Assembly (NCBI RefSeq): GCF_002994745.2
Contig: NC_037094.1
Location: forward strand, 25,521,001 to 25,585,000
Length of the DNA stretch: 64,000 nucleotides
From: Rosa chinensis
Taxonomy: Eukaryota > Streptophyta > Magnoliopsida > Rosales > Rosaceae
Direction: 5' to 3'
Positions 34,274 through 45,211 of the stretch are shown here, in pieces (position 1 is the first letter of the stretch; each line of letters begins with the position of its first letter). The translations under genes were made by a program, and so were the position numbers. The notes under the pieces were generated by a model. That model did not search any database. It was not told the DNA's origin and saw only the letters and a list, made by a program, of their open reading frames with translations.

Positions 34274-34484
34274 ACTAGGAGAGAGGGGATGGATTAGTGG
34301 TCTCATAGGAGTGTAGCACCCGGAGAGAGATGATGTACTGGTAGCTACATAGTTGAGTCAAAGACACTAGGAGAGAGGGGATGAACTAGTGGTCTTCAAA
34401 TGGGGCAACCAGGAGAGAGGGGATGTACTAGTGACTCTAGAAATAGCGGTGGCTCTACGAGAGAGGGGATGTACTGGAGGCCTA
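34274..34484 (+). repeat. Degenerate tandem array in element A LTR
   Basis: Five units containing GGAGAGAGGGGATGTACTAG-like cores, spaced about 45-50 bp. Confidence 0.8.
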
Positions 34485-34561
34485 CGTAATGATTGTCTTT
34501 TTTGGAGATTTATGTAATGATGTATGCAGGTATGTTTGAGGACCCTTTGAGCTATTGTTAT

Positions 34562-35023
34562 TGTTTCTGTGTGAGAATACGGGACCTAAGTATGAAGCAT
34601 GATGAACAGAGAGAGTGACACAAGTATGTATAGTGGTTCACCTTGCCCTTGAGGCAAGGCTACGTCCACTTAGAGATTTCACTATGAGTGAGGCCAAGTA
34701 GCCTTTGTGGTATACAAGTGTGGGGATCATGGATCCCTCCAATCCCAAGAAGGGGAGGACTTCCTCTTATAGCTAAAGGAAGTCTCATTCTATTCTATAT
34801 TTCTGATGTGGGACATAATACACATATTTACTTCTCTTGAAGCCTCTTGGAGATCATGGGAGGGTGATCTCTCTACGAGGTACCGGCCGACCTCCACCAT
34901 AGCAAGGTAGCTCGGGTGTCGGACTACAGGATGTATGTCGTAGGCGGGACTAACCATGTCGCGGGACCCACCTATGAGGTCGTTGCTTACGCTTGGCGGT
35001 ATGTGATATAGGTGGTATGTACA
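34562..35023 (-). repeat. Element C 3' LTR
   Basis: 462 bp, TGTTTCTGTGTGAG...GGTATGTACA in + reading. Confidence 0.88.
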
Positions 35024-38000
35024 AGTCTCCCAAGTCCCCGAGTAAGAGGCGCTTCTTGGTTGGGGAGTTTAAAATATGATGCCGCCAAGTATGAGTGACG
35101 ACCTCGTTGAACATCATACCCATACTAGTCCCCCAACTCCGTAAGCAAGAAGGGACTCTTCAGGTCTTGTAAAGTGTTCCATGGGAGGTTGGTGCCACGG
35201 GGGCCTCATCATCAATCTAGTACCTGCAAATAAGATAAGAGTGTACAAAGAGCATATTGATTGCGATTAGGGCAATCTAGGTGACATTTGAGTCAAATGC
35301 ATCGAGGTGCATGAATGTTTATATGAGATGTATGTTACACATTGTGTGCATGCACATAATATGTAGTGTTGACATATGACGTAAAAGTCTAAAATGTATG
35401 TGGTTATGATAATGTAACGAAGTGCATATGATGCAAAGATGTGCGATGAAAACCATGATATGTACACAATGATATGTATATGTTATATGCATACGATGCA
35501 CATGTGTTAGGATCGGGAGTGTGGTTACTCGCCGAGTCCCCCAAGTCACATAGTTAGTAAAACGGGAATTTGGACTTGGGCTACGCTTGAAGATGTCGGT
35601 GAGGCTGAGAAAGAAGCTCCGGTATCGAAGTAACTATTGGCCATATTGGGGAGACTATGGTGTGACCATGATAGTCCCCCGAGTACTAACCTAACCCGAA
35701 CGTATAAGCCATAACCCAATTGTTTGGCTCATGTGTAACGGGAATGTAAGAGTTGAGCTCGCTCATATTGAGCGGGTGATAGGTTGTGTAAGTTTTGTCC
35801 TATGGTTTTATTAATGGGATGTAAAAGAAATTTAATTGTTGCGATCAACAATAGGTGAAAAATTTCAATATTTCCATTAATAGACCATAGCACGAAACTC
35901 ACACGTATCGTTGAGGCATAAGCGTGACGTTTGCATATGCCCGGAACGTATGAGCGTGAAGCTCATTGATAGTCCCAGTCGGGTACTATCTCCACTTGTG
36001 ATAAGTGGTACGAATAAGTCCCCCAAGTATAGAGAACGGTCGGGAGGTGAGATGACTCAAAAGTAAGGGACTGGACCTTGGCTTACTCCTTGGGGGTACC
36101 TCGCTCGAGGCAAGGATTTGGTTGTAAGGGACCGGACCTTGGCTTTTGTAAGGGAGCTACCCTTTAGTTATCCCGTCAGGATACCTCGCTAAAGTATAGG
36201 ATTTATGAGGGCATGTAGGCCTCGTGTACAGCGACTTTGGTACCCGTTGGGGTATGGTATAGGCGTCGGCCTCCAGTACCCGTTGGAGGGCCCGGTCTCT
36301 GGTATCAGGCTGGGTAGTGAGAGGGCTTGGTGCCTCTGGTACCCGATTGGGTAGAGTGAGGGCTTGTACAGCGTGGCCCGGTGAGGTCACGTAAGGGCTT
36401 GAGCCTCATAACTCCGTTAGGGTACCTCGCTCGGGGCGAGGATTTTAAGTGCCGCATTTTACACTGATTTAGTGCCACATGTATATATGTAGCAATTTAA
36501 TTGGTTTACATTTAAATTGAAGCATGTCATGCATGTTTAACATGTACTTGTAGTGGAAATGCTAGTGAGAATTTGCACTTTGTAAGCATGCTTAAGAATT
36601 ATGGACACATTTAGAGCCGATAATGACTTATCTGGAGCCGATAGAACGAGATTTTAATGGTGTGAAAAGAATTGAAGTATTCGATGATGAGGCTTTATTT
36701 GAAGTGCTCCAATCAACCATCGAGGTATCGGTTCCATTGTGAGGAAGTTCCCAATAGGGATAATCGAACCTCAAGAAAAAGTAAATGATTAGCATATAAG
36801 TTTGTTAATAAGTAACATCAATAGTTTACTTATGTGTAGCCTATCAGGCAGGTGAAGCGATGCGCGTATAGGATGTGTTTGTATGGATAACTAGAAGTGT
36901 ATGAGACTATTTGATTATATAGTACCAATGAATAAACATAGAGTACCCGTACATGCTAGCAACCGTTCATGGCAATTTGATGGACTGAATGTATGTAGCT
37001 AAGACTTCATTGAATCATGTAATTATGCACAAATGTATGTTTGAATATTTCTCAAAGAATTGGTAGCATATGATGTATCTGAACATATTATTTTCGAATG
37101 GAGCTCGAGAGGCACGAGTGGTGGGCTCATGAACTAGCATGTTAATTAATTTGTAATTAAAATGTGTGAGGCCAAGAATGAAAATTAGGCTAATATGTGA
37201 TCTCGTTCTTATTAATGAAGAGCGACAACTGAGAAACTCACACTAAATTTGGTACAGATGTTTAATTGCAGCCATATATAGTTGAGTTTTAGAAAATTGA
37301 AACAAATAGAAGTGTAGTAAACTGACTTAAATATGTGAGAGTTGATAAGTATAATTGTAACGTGTAAAGTTTGCATTTGCATGCAGCAAATGTGACAAGT
37401 GGGTTATTTAAAGGTGGTGACCAATGTAGTAATAACAATTGATGGAGCCATAGTATGAGCAGCTAAGAGTGCTGTCATGCAGACATGTGATGTTGCATGC
37501 AATATGTGAACTAAGAGAGCCAGGCTTGACATGTGTACTCCTAAGATAGTAAAAAGGCATGGATTATAAGTTTGTCATGGCATGGAACCATAATCATATA
37601 CGGGTTCTGTGTGAAAACAGATATAGTCATGGCATGATCAAGAAAAAGGACTTAGCTGAATTTGGATACCACTCTAGAGTACAGAGAAGCGAAGCGAACC
37701 CAACATCAAGAGAGGCAGCTAGCTCTGAGAAGAGGCTCTCTATTGAAAATTTGAAACACAGTAGATCGAGTTTCACCAGGAGGTGAAGTTGTTGCCGGAT
37801 GGGACTTCCCGATATGAGAAGGCGGGTGTCCATAGCAGTTGTGGCTTGGGTGCCAAGAGTATTTTTTTTTTTTTAAATAATAAAGCACACAGGCTTGCTT
37901 TGTTGGATCGTACCCAATATAAGGAACAACTCAATTGTCTGACACTGAGAGTTGAAGATATTGCCAGCGACCAACGCCAATTGAGTCACCCAGAGCCTAA

Positions 38001-38935
38001 TTACCGGAGCTGCCAGGCTAGGTGGTGCCAGTAGGGTGAAGAAATTGCCAGGAGGAATTGCTCGATAAGTCACCGGGAGGGGCCTGCGATACGGTAATTC
38101 CTGGAAGGTGAGCGAGGGCATTCCCGGGGTGAGGAACCGAAAGAAGGTACCGGGTTGGTATGCATGTGGATCCGGGAGTCTGTTGTGCGTTGACCTGGTC
38201 AAGTAACCGGTACCATGGTTGAGCAATGGTGAGTCTTCGAGTCTCGGAGCTTTTGTTACTGGGATGGGTGGTGCCGGGAGGTTGAGTACTAGCTTCTGTT
38301 GGTTTGGTCTGGATGAATTTGAAGGGTTGGCCCGTTAGTTCCAATCACCTAGGAGGGGAAGCAGATGCTTGAAATCCCACAAATATTGACAATTGTGGCA
38401 GTTGTACCCGGAGAGCGTGGTATCGGGTACAGAGCTACCTGTGAAGGGTACGAACTGCCCTGGTTCCGGCTTTTGCTCCTAAGCCCGGATGCAAGACACG
38501 CCAACTTGGCTAGACTATTGATATTTGGGGAAGTCGGAGACTCCCGATGATTAAAAAAAACTGGTACCGGTGATAGTACTGTGATATGTTGGTACCGATC
38601 GATGATAGTGAGGAAGCCACTGAGAGTTCCCTGGGGAGGGAAGGACTCGCCTGTTACCGGTATGCCAGGTCACCACCGGTATGATGAAAGGAACATAAAC
38701 CCATAGCCCTTCTCTTCTTCTCCTTCTAACCCCGGATGAGTGTCTCTGATCCCGCGGACTCGTAGTACCCGGTGATTCAGAGTACCCGCTGGCTCCTCAG
38801 AGGCTTGGGTGAGGTTGAGGGTGAGGGATGTCCTACATGTACCCATGTACTCGGTGACTTGTAGTACCCGTACATGACCTTGTTCAAGGTCGGAGGTTCA
38901 TACCCTCCACTTAGGGACCCTCCTTCTAGCGCCAA
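35024..38935 (-). other. Element C interior, non-coding
   Basis: No reading frame resembles a retrotransposon protein on either strand. The stretches 36060-36450 and 37780-38900 are rich in GGTACCGG / GTACCCG / CTCGAGGC words, with phrase-like repeats such as GACCGGACCTTGGCTT and GGTACCTCGCT. Open frames here (for example 37873-38344, - strand) are proline/threonine-rich by-products. Confidence 0.6.
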
Positions 38936-39855
38936 TGTTTCTGTGTGAGAATACGGGACCTAAGTATGAAGCATGATGAAGAGAGAGAGTGACACAAGCA
39001 TGTATAGTGGTTCACCTTGCCCTGAGGCAAGGCTACGTCCACTTAGAGATTTCACTATGAGTGAGGCCAAGTAGCCTTTGTGGTATACAAGTGTGGGGAT
39101 CATGGATCCCTCCCATCCCAAGAAGGGGATGACTTCCTCTTATAGCTAAAGGAAGTCCCATTCTATTCTATATTTCCGATGTGGGACATAATACACATAT
39201 TTATTTCTCTTGAAGCCTCTTGGAGATCATGGGAGGGTGGCCTCCCTACGAGGTACCAGCCGACCTCCACCATAGCGAGGTAGCTCGGGTGTCGGACTAC
39301 TGGATGCATGTCGTAGGCGGGACTAACCATGTCGCGGGACCCACCTATGAGGTCGTTGCTTATGCTTGGCGGTATGTGATATAGGCTTAGTTTGGGATTG
39401 TTGTGCTGTGAGGGGAAGCACTTATGAACTTGCTGTGAGATGAAGCACTTCCGAACTTGCTGTGAGGAGAAGCAGCTGAGGTGTTTGGTAAACTGTTTTT
39501 AAAAGTGCTTTGAGGTCCAAAAGCAATTTCTAGGTGTTTGGTAAGTTGCAAGGCAAAAGTGCTTTGGTTGGGTATAATTACCAAAATGGTCATACATGCT
39601 AAGATATGCTACTAAAATACATAATTTTATTTTTTGATTATGTAACCATACCAAATAAAAAAAATTCTCATGCATTATTCTTGAAACCTTGGTTGGGCCG
39701 AATAAAATATTCACTGAAAACCTTTCAATATGCATATTATGTTTTACTATTACACAAAATGTCATCTAGAATATTTGGATTAATTTTCCGACCATAGTTC
39801 AACGGGAACCATTACACAAAATATATTAAAGTCACTTGAAATTTGCAACTAAATG

Positions 39856-40263
39856 CTAAGTAGATGCATTCATTAGACTTTGTGCAATTGCATTTCTTAA
39901 CACCTCTATTTCTTGTCTTCCTGGACCATCTCCATCATGTTCATTATCCTCCATCTCTTCACTTGAATAATTTTCACTTTCATCAAAATCAATATCTCGT
40001 TGAGCATATCTTCTTATGTAATTATGAAGAGCCATAGTAGCAATAACTATCTTCACTTGTTTTTCATACGGAAAATGTGGCATATCACGTAAAATACTCC
40101 ATTTCTTTTTCCATACTCCAAAAGTGCGCTCAATAACACCCCTGAGTGAAGAATGTGCATGATTGAATATTTCCTTATGACCGGTCGGTTGATCACCTCT
40201 ACGAAAGGGGAAAAAAACAACTATTGAGACATCACTAATCTCATTGAGAAAACACAAGTACAT
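39856..40263 (-). pseudogene. PIF/Harbinger transposase C-terminal fragment
   Basis: Encodes HKEIFNHAHSSLRGVIERTF, GVWKKKWSILRDMPHFPYEK and IVIATMALHNYIRRYA, the C-terminal part of plant HARBI1-like DDE nucleases. The glutamate of GVIERTFG is the last catalytic residue. The tail is acidic, EEMEDNEHDGDG. The N-terminal two thirds, with both catalytic aspartates and any Myb-like partner gene, are not found. About 135 residues against roughly 400 in the family, so inactive by itself. Confidence 0.88.
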
Positions 40264-43200
40264 GACACGAGAACTCGGACGTTGAACTATTATTTAAATA
40301 TTTAGATCACACCACTACATTTGGAAATAAGTTTTTCGAATTAAAAAAAACCCGAGAATGCTATGAGAATGATCACAAGAAATCATATTCCTACTCTCGT
40401 AAAGTAATGAGTATAAAGTCCCAAATATATCAAATCTCGGAGCGCTTGCTCTTATCTTGTTTAGAAGGTGCAAACTGGTCGATCTTGGCAACTGTGGTTT
40501 CAATGCGTTCGATCTTCACCAACTGCGACACCTGTGTCGTCAGCATGGACAGGCGATGAGCCATAGTTCGGTTTAGCTTCCTCAACTTGGTCATACTCTG
40601 ACACATACAACCACACAAACTGTGACAGTCAAGCTTCAAAATAATTTATGCCAAGGCGACCTATGTCATCCACTCTATTAGCCTGTTGTAATCACTTTAT
40701 TACAAAGCAGGTAGCTAAGAAGATAAAAAATCTGACCAACAGAACAGTTCTCCTGCTAATTAAACATATAATGCATCTGCTCAACCTCCAAATCAGAAGT
40801 GTATGGAATGGCAGCAACTTAAATAAAATAGAAATACATATGTATACAAGAATGGTATTCTCAGATTATTCTATCTAGCTAGCACATTTTCGTCTTCATA
40901 CATGAAGATACAACTAATTACGTTGTAAGCAACACTATTCAAGGGTTTAAAGTATTCATCAATAACGTAGAAAAGGAAACTTGACATATTCTTCATAACA
41001 AATGTATAATCAAAGCATAAAGAACTTAGGTAACAAATAGACATCTCTACAGTTTATCAAGTATGATGAGTCTTTCTTAACCTATAACACAAAATAGAAC
41101 AATACTGATCAGGAAAAGCAAAGAAAGTCGACAAGACTGGAATATTTCTTTCAAAGCATGGAAACGATACCAGAGACCAAATCAAATTTGTGCCAATTCA
41201 AGTTTAAGATTCAACCGCAAGCTAGTACTTCATAATGATAAACCAAATTTTTAATACCGAAATTTGGTTGCTTTTCCTATGAGACCAAGGTAAAAGCTCT
41301 TTGATAAGTAAGACACTGAAAGACTAGTACTATCAAAACCTCAAATTTCCGAACTTATTCGCTACAAATAATGTAATCCAAGGGGTTTTTTTTTTAGTTG
41401 AACATTGCTAGAGTTAAAAAATTAAGAATGTTCCTAAGGTCTTGGATTACAAACTTCCCTAATTCCTAGACAGAAAACTGCAAACTTCATAACCAAACTA
41501 CTATGTCTAGCAAGCGACCTATTATTCAAGTACTCCAATTCGAGTACATCAACTTCGATTGAATCACATTCCACAACAAGAAGTAAGAAATAGATAAATT
41601 GCACAAGAATATAGCCGAAAATGATACAAATCAAACGCACACAAACCCCAAATTAGATCATAGGTTCAAAATCTCAATTACCTCCAACACATTGTACACC
41701 ACATACAATTTGATTGTTCCTTGACCACGAATCATGTAATATATTAAGCTGATATCTGAAACAACCCAATGAATAGATAAAAAGACTAGTTAGTACATTC
41801 TAATAATTCCGGCAAACTGGCTTTAGTTAGATGCTACATGAATATTTAAGACTATTATTTTGGAAAAAGCACGTATTAAGTTCTTCCTAACCTGTTTGCT
41901 GCAAAAGAATGACACCACAAGCCATTATTGTAAAACACCACAACGGATTTTTGGGCTGGAAGTTCCAACTTAACGGAGATTCAAACTAGACATGCAGATG
42001 CCCTTTTCTTTTTTTTGTGGTTTGACCCAAAGAAGTTGACTGACGTAGGCATAGAAAGCTATGCATTTGTATTGATACATGACTCCAAAAGTTGTAATGC
42101 CAATCAGATAATTACAAAAAATTATTATCATGTTTATATCTAACATCCTTGAGTATAGATTTTCAAAAGTTTTATGCTTTATACTTGCTTCATTTATGTC
42201 ACTAACGTATCAATCCATGGAAGGGATAACTTTGATTCAAATTCAAAAAATATAATAAAAATTACAAAGGAAAGTACCAAAGCAAAGAAATTTATCACAA
42301 TGAAATCACCATCCATGCTTGGGCCTGATCCAAATATTGTTTCCAATACCGAAAGAAATTCTTTTTTATGTTCTCCAGAAAACAACTTTTTCTGCAGCGA
42401 AAGAGGCAACTCTACAGAGCCTGGTAAGGCAAGAGATCCAATGAGAAATTTGCAAAAGTACTTTCTACCTATTTCTTAAACAAATGCTATTATATTGAGA
42501 GTTTGAGAGAACGATGAGAGAAAGAGAGTAATTTGAACCTGTAGTATCATGTTTCTAATGGATAGAGAGAACAGGTGGTGATGAAATTGGAAGATAGGAA
42601 ACATCCTTCTCAGCCAAGTGACAACGTAAGCTCTGCATAACAACCAGCAAATAAGACTAAAAATATAGCTCAATAGCATATCAAAGAAACAAATTTCATT
42701 TGCATGAACATTTCCATAAAATTAGGTAATATGAACGTATCAATGTGAACATTTTGTGAGGAATAGGGAGCTGCTGTTTCTTCTGTTCTTACTATTAATA
42801 CTAGTAATAATTTTGTGAGGATAATTAGACTGCTAATAACTTGACTTGCAACATGTCAATTTAGGATGGTATAAGTAGTCAATGCTGAACCCTCCGATTC
42901 TGGATTGAAACACTTTCATTTTTGGTCCTAAGAGAGAGAGAGAGATATTCAGTTTTTTTATTCACTTAAAGTGAATCTATAGAAACAAACACTCCAGTTT
43001 TTTATTAAAAGTCAGCATAAGCTGGTATATAATTTATTGAGTACTTGTAGTTGTTGGCCAACAAAGTAAAGCTGAAAAACTGCAAACTCTAAAAAGTGTC
43101 AAGGCCTGCAGTATCATGGGACAAATCATAAATTCTTGTAATAAAACAATCAACCTGCATTTGAGACCTACAATCTCCCTAACTATTGTTGAACAAAATT

Positions 43201-43509
43201 TAAATTCCACAGTATCCCGTACGCAAAAGACCATCTCTAAAACTTGCAGCCTTGGGATTATATGACAAGGTTAAAGGATTTCTGTATAATATGGAATCAC
43301 TAACAAAGAAAACCCACAAGCTAGTAACTCTTTTAAACCAGGTCTGTATCTAACAAACACCTCTAACATGCTAAGCAACCAATAAAGCATCAAACTTTTA
43401 ACCCAAATTCCAAAAAGCAATTCAATAATTCAGCAAACCAACAACACCAAGCAATCAAAATCCAAATTAAATCAAAACCCAACTAACAACAAAGTACCAA
43501 CTAACTTAC
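40264..43509. other. PIF/Harbinger interior without recognised genes
   Basis: AT-rich. Open frames at 40430-40639 (-), 41434-41640 (-) and 42174-42479 (+) show no family I know. Parts may be the intron of the captured OXS3-like gene. Confidence 0.4.
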
Positions 43510-43787
43510 TTGACAGGCAAAACCTCCTCAAGCTGGTCCATGGTGTCCAAAGGCCCTTTAAACGAGCTCTGAACCTCACCCTCCGACGACCCATTAGACT
43601 TGTCACTGTTATTACCAACCGACGAGGACGTCGAGCTACTAGAGTCCTCCTCCAACTCCAAACGACAATCCTGATCAAACCCTTTTGTGTCGTAGATCGA
43701 AATACAAGGCATCCCATGGATGAACCTCCCAGACTGTGGGATCATACCATTCCCACTATTCCCATTTCTGTCCAAAGCAATAGACAT
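43510..43787 (-). pseudogene. OXIDATIVE STRESS 3 (OXS3)-like first exon, captured
   Basis: Starts MSIALDRNGNSGNGMIPQSG, continues with RFIHGMPCISIYD, an acidic and serine-rich stretch DSSSSTSSSVGNNSD, and the family signature SSFKGPLDTMDQLEEVLPVK. A good GTAAGT donor follows at 43509-43504, exactly where the gene family has its intron; the next exon (RGIS..Y.GKSKSFT in the family) is not present in the transposon. The frame is intact from ATG to donor, with 5' leader-like CT-rich sequence upstream (to about 44330). OXS3 proteins are plant stress-tolerance and chromatin-associated factors. This is a gene fragment inside the transposon rather than a working gene. Confidence 0.85.
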
Positions 43788-45211
43788 GATGTGGGTTTTG
43801 GTTCAAAGTTGCGAGCTTTGATTTAAAGACTGAAACTTTGGATTGAAAAACAACAGAGAAGAAAAATGAGGACAATTGGGAACTAATAGCTGGTTTCAAA
43901 GTTGAGAGCTTTGATTGAAAATCAACATAGAGAGAAAAAAATGACTGGAATTGGGTATTAATAGCTGGTGAGGAAGAAGACGCACATGGGTTGGAGACTA
44001 GGAGTTTTATCTAAATCGAATTCAGGGACTTTAACTATCTGCAGAGAAGAAGCATAACCCAGAAGACCCAAAGTCTACGCAGAGGAAGGAGGCGAGGCCG
44101 GCGAGAATCCAGGAATTGAAGGACGTCAACAACGACGAGCTGAAGAAGAAGGCGATCTGAGAGAAGAGGATGGAGAACCAGGCACCGAAGAAGAGGAAGG
44201 AGGAGATGTGGAATGATAATGATAATGATAATGACGGCAAAGAGAGATGAGGAGGACAGAATTGGCAGGAAGTCCAATTTCATTAAACAACAGTGGAGAG
44301 CTCCCTCCGTGTTTTCCCAAAGCATTTTTTAAAAGCTACAAATTGTAGCTTCTCAATTTCGGCTTTACAGAGAATCAATTCCAACTAAAAGCAGCTTTCA
44401 AAGATTTTACCAAACACCATGCTCTTGGCCCAAAAGCAGAAGCAATCCCAAAAGCACTCCAGGAATCAATCCCAAACTAAGCCATAGGCGGTATGTACAG
44501 TTGTACCCTTGGATAAATATGTGTGTGAGCCTTGAATTGTTGGTTTCTCTCTCCGATAAACGTGAATTTATAAATGTTGATTTTAAAGTTCTTTTCTTTT
44601 TATTGGTGAATCGCATGCTTGGTTTCTAAAAGCGTTTTGAAGCGGGAATGTATTAAACTAATCATTTCATTTATTTCGAATTAGTTATTTTTGTCCACTC
44701 ACTCTAACGTTTTATATACTTTTCCCCTAGGCCTTTTGTTTTCAAATGCCCAGTTCGCAGTGTAGCTGATCGGGTTAGGAGTTGAGGCTTAGCACCGTCA
44801 CTCCCATCTATCATCTGTAGGTTATTCATTAACCTACTGTTTGTATTATATGTCTTTTTCCTTAGACTGCTTTGATAACCATGGGAGGTTTTATAGTATT
44901 ATATGTATAATTATAGGTTTGAGATTGAGTTGAATTATTCCGAGATGGACTGTAAACTTGGAGTGTTCAATTGTGGTCTTATAAATTATCATTTGAGTTT
45001 ATTGATAATTTGGTTGGTTAAGTGGTTGATTCGGAGAGCAAGGTGGCTCCAGGAGTTGGAAGATGAGTAAGTATCTAGAAATGTGATTTTGTCTTCTTTT
45101 CACACGTTAAGGTTGTCCATTTTTCGGAAAAGTTATGTCGGATTTTCTCAGAAAGTGGGCCCTGCAAGCCACCTGGGATTTCAGGGGGAAATTTCAGGTT
45201 GGGTCCTGTCA

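Larger units (their letters stand above)
39384..44483. mobile_element. PIF/Harbinger transposon with host exon cargo
   Basis: Perfect 17-bp terminal inverted repeats GGCTTAGTTTGGGATTG / CAATCCCAAACTAAGCC, followed by subterminal AAGCAC / GTTTGGTAAA motifs. It is flanked by 3-bp ATA (39381-39383 and 44484-44486). The other LTR of element C shows the empty site. A remnant PIF/Harbinger transposase lies at 39856-40263, and the first exon of an OXS3-like gene at 43510-43787, both on the - strand. Length 5.1 kb. Confidence 0.93.
34562..44499 (-). mobile_element. Element C: non-coding LTR retrotransposon (LARD-like)
   Basis: LTRs of 462 bp (34562-35023) and 461 bp (38936-39383 plus 44487-44499) are about 96 percent identical by my count. 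Target duplication is GTTAT / GTTGT with one change (34557-34561 and 44500-44504). On the - strand the sequence TTGGCGCTAGAAGGA (38921-38935) beside the right LTR is a PBS starting with TGG, and GGGGACTTGGGAGACT beside the left LTR (35024-35040) is a PPT, so the element points leftward. The 3.9-kb interior has no gag or pol. It inserted in the element A 3' LTR, and its own 5' LTR was later split by a PIF/Harbinger element. Confidence 0.85.
38936..44499 (-). repeat. Element C 5' LTR, split by PIF/Harbinger
   Basis: 38936-39383 and 44487-44499 make the LTR; the inserted element and one ATA copy account for the rest. Confidence 0.85.
6976..45211 (+). mobile_element. Element A: deleted Ty3/Gypsy LTR retrotransposon, split by nested insertions
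   Basis: Pieces in order: truncated 5' LTR (6976-7260 plus 31044-31212), PBS TGGTATCAGAGC (31215-31226), broken gag (31423-32500), PPT (32744-32757) and 3' LTR (32758-45211 with insertions). The last 450 bp or so of the two LTRs align closely, for example GGAGTTGAGGCTTAGCACC at both 6990 and 44775. No protease, reverse transcriptase or integrase remains. The right end at 45211 interrupts a LINE reading frame. Element B sits in the 5' LTR and element C in the 3' LTR. The 5' end is lost at the junction with D, so no outer target duplication can be confirmed. Confidence 0.8.
32758..45211 (+). repeat. Element A 3' LTR, split by element C
   Basis: 32758-34561 plus 44500-45211 form an LTR of about 2.5 kb, starting TGTTACGACCCGAAC and ending GGGTCCTGTCA. 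It contains a (CT)n tract, an array of GAGAGAGGGGATG units and the block AACTTTCTTCATGAAAGT shared with solo LTR E. Confidence 0.85.
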
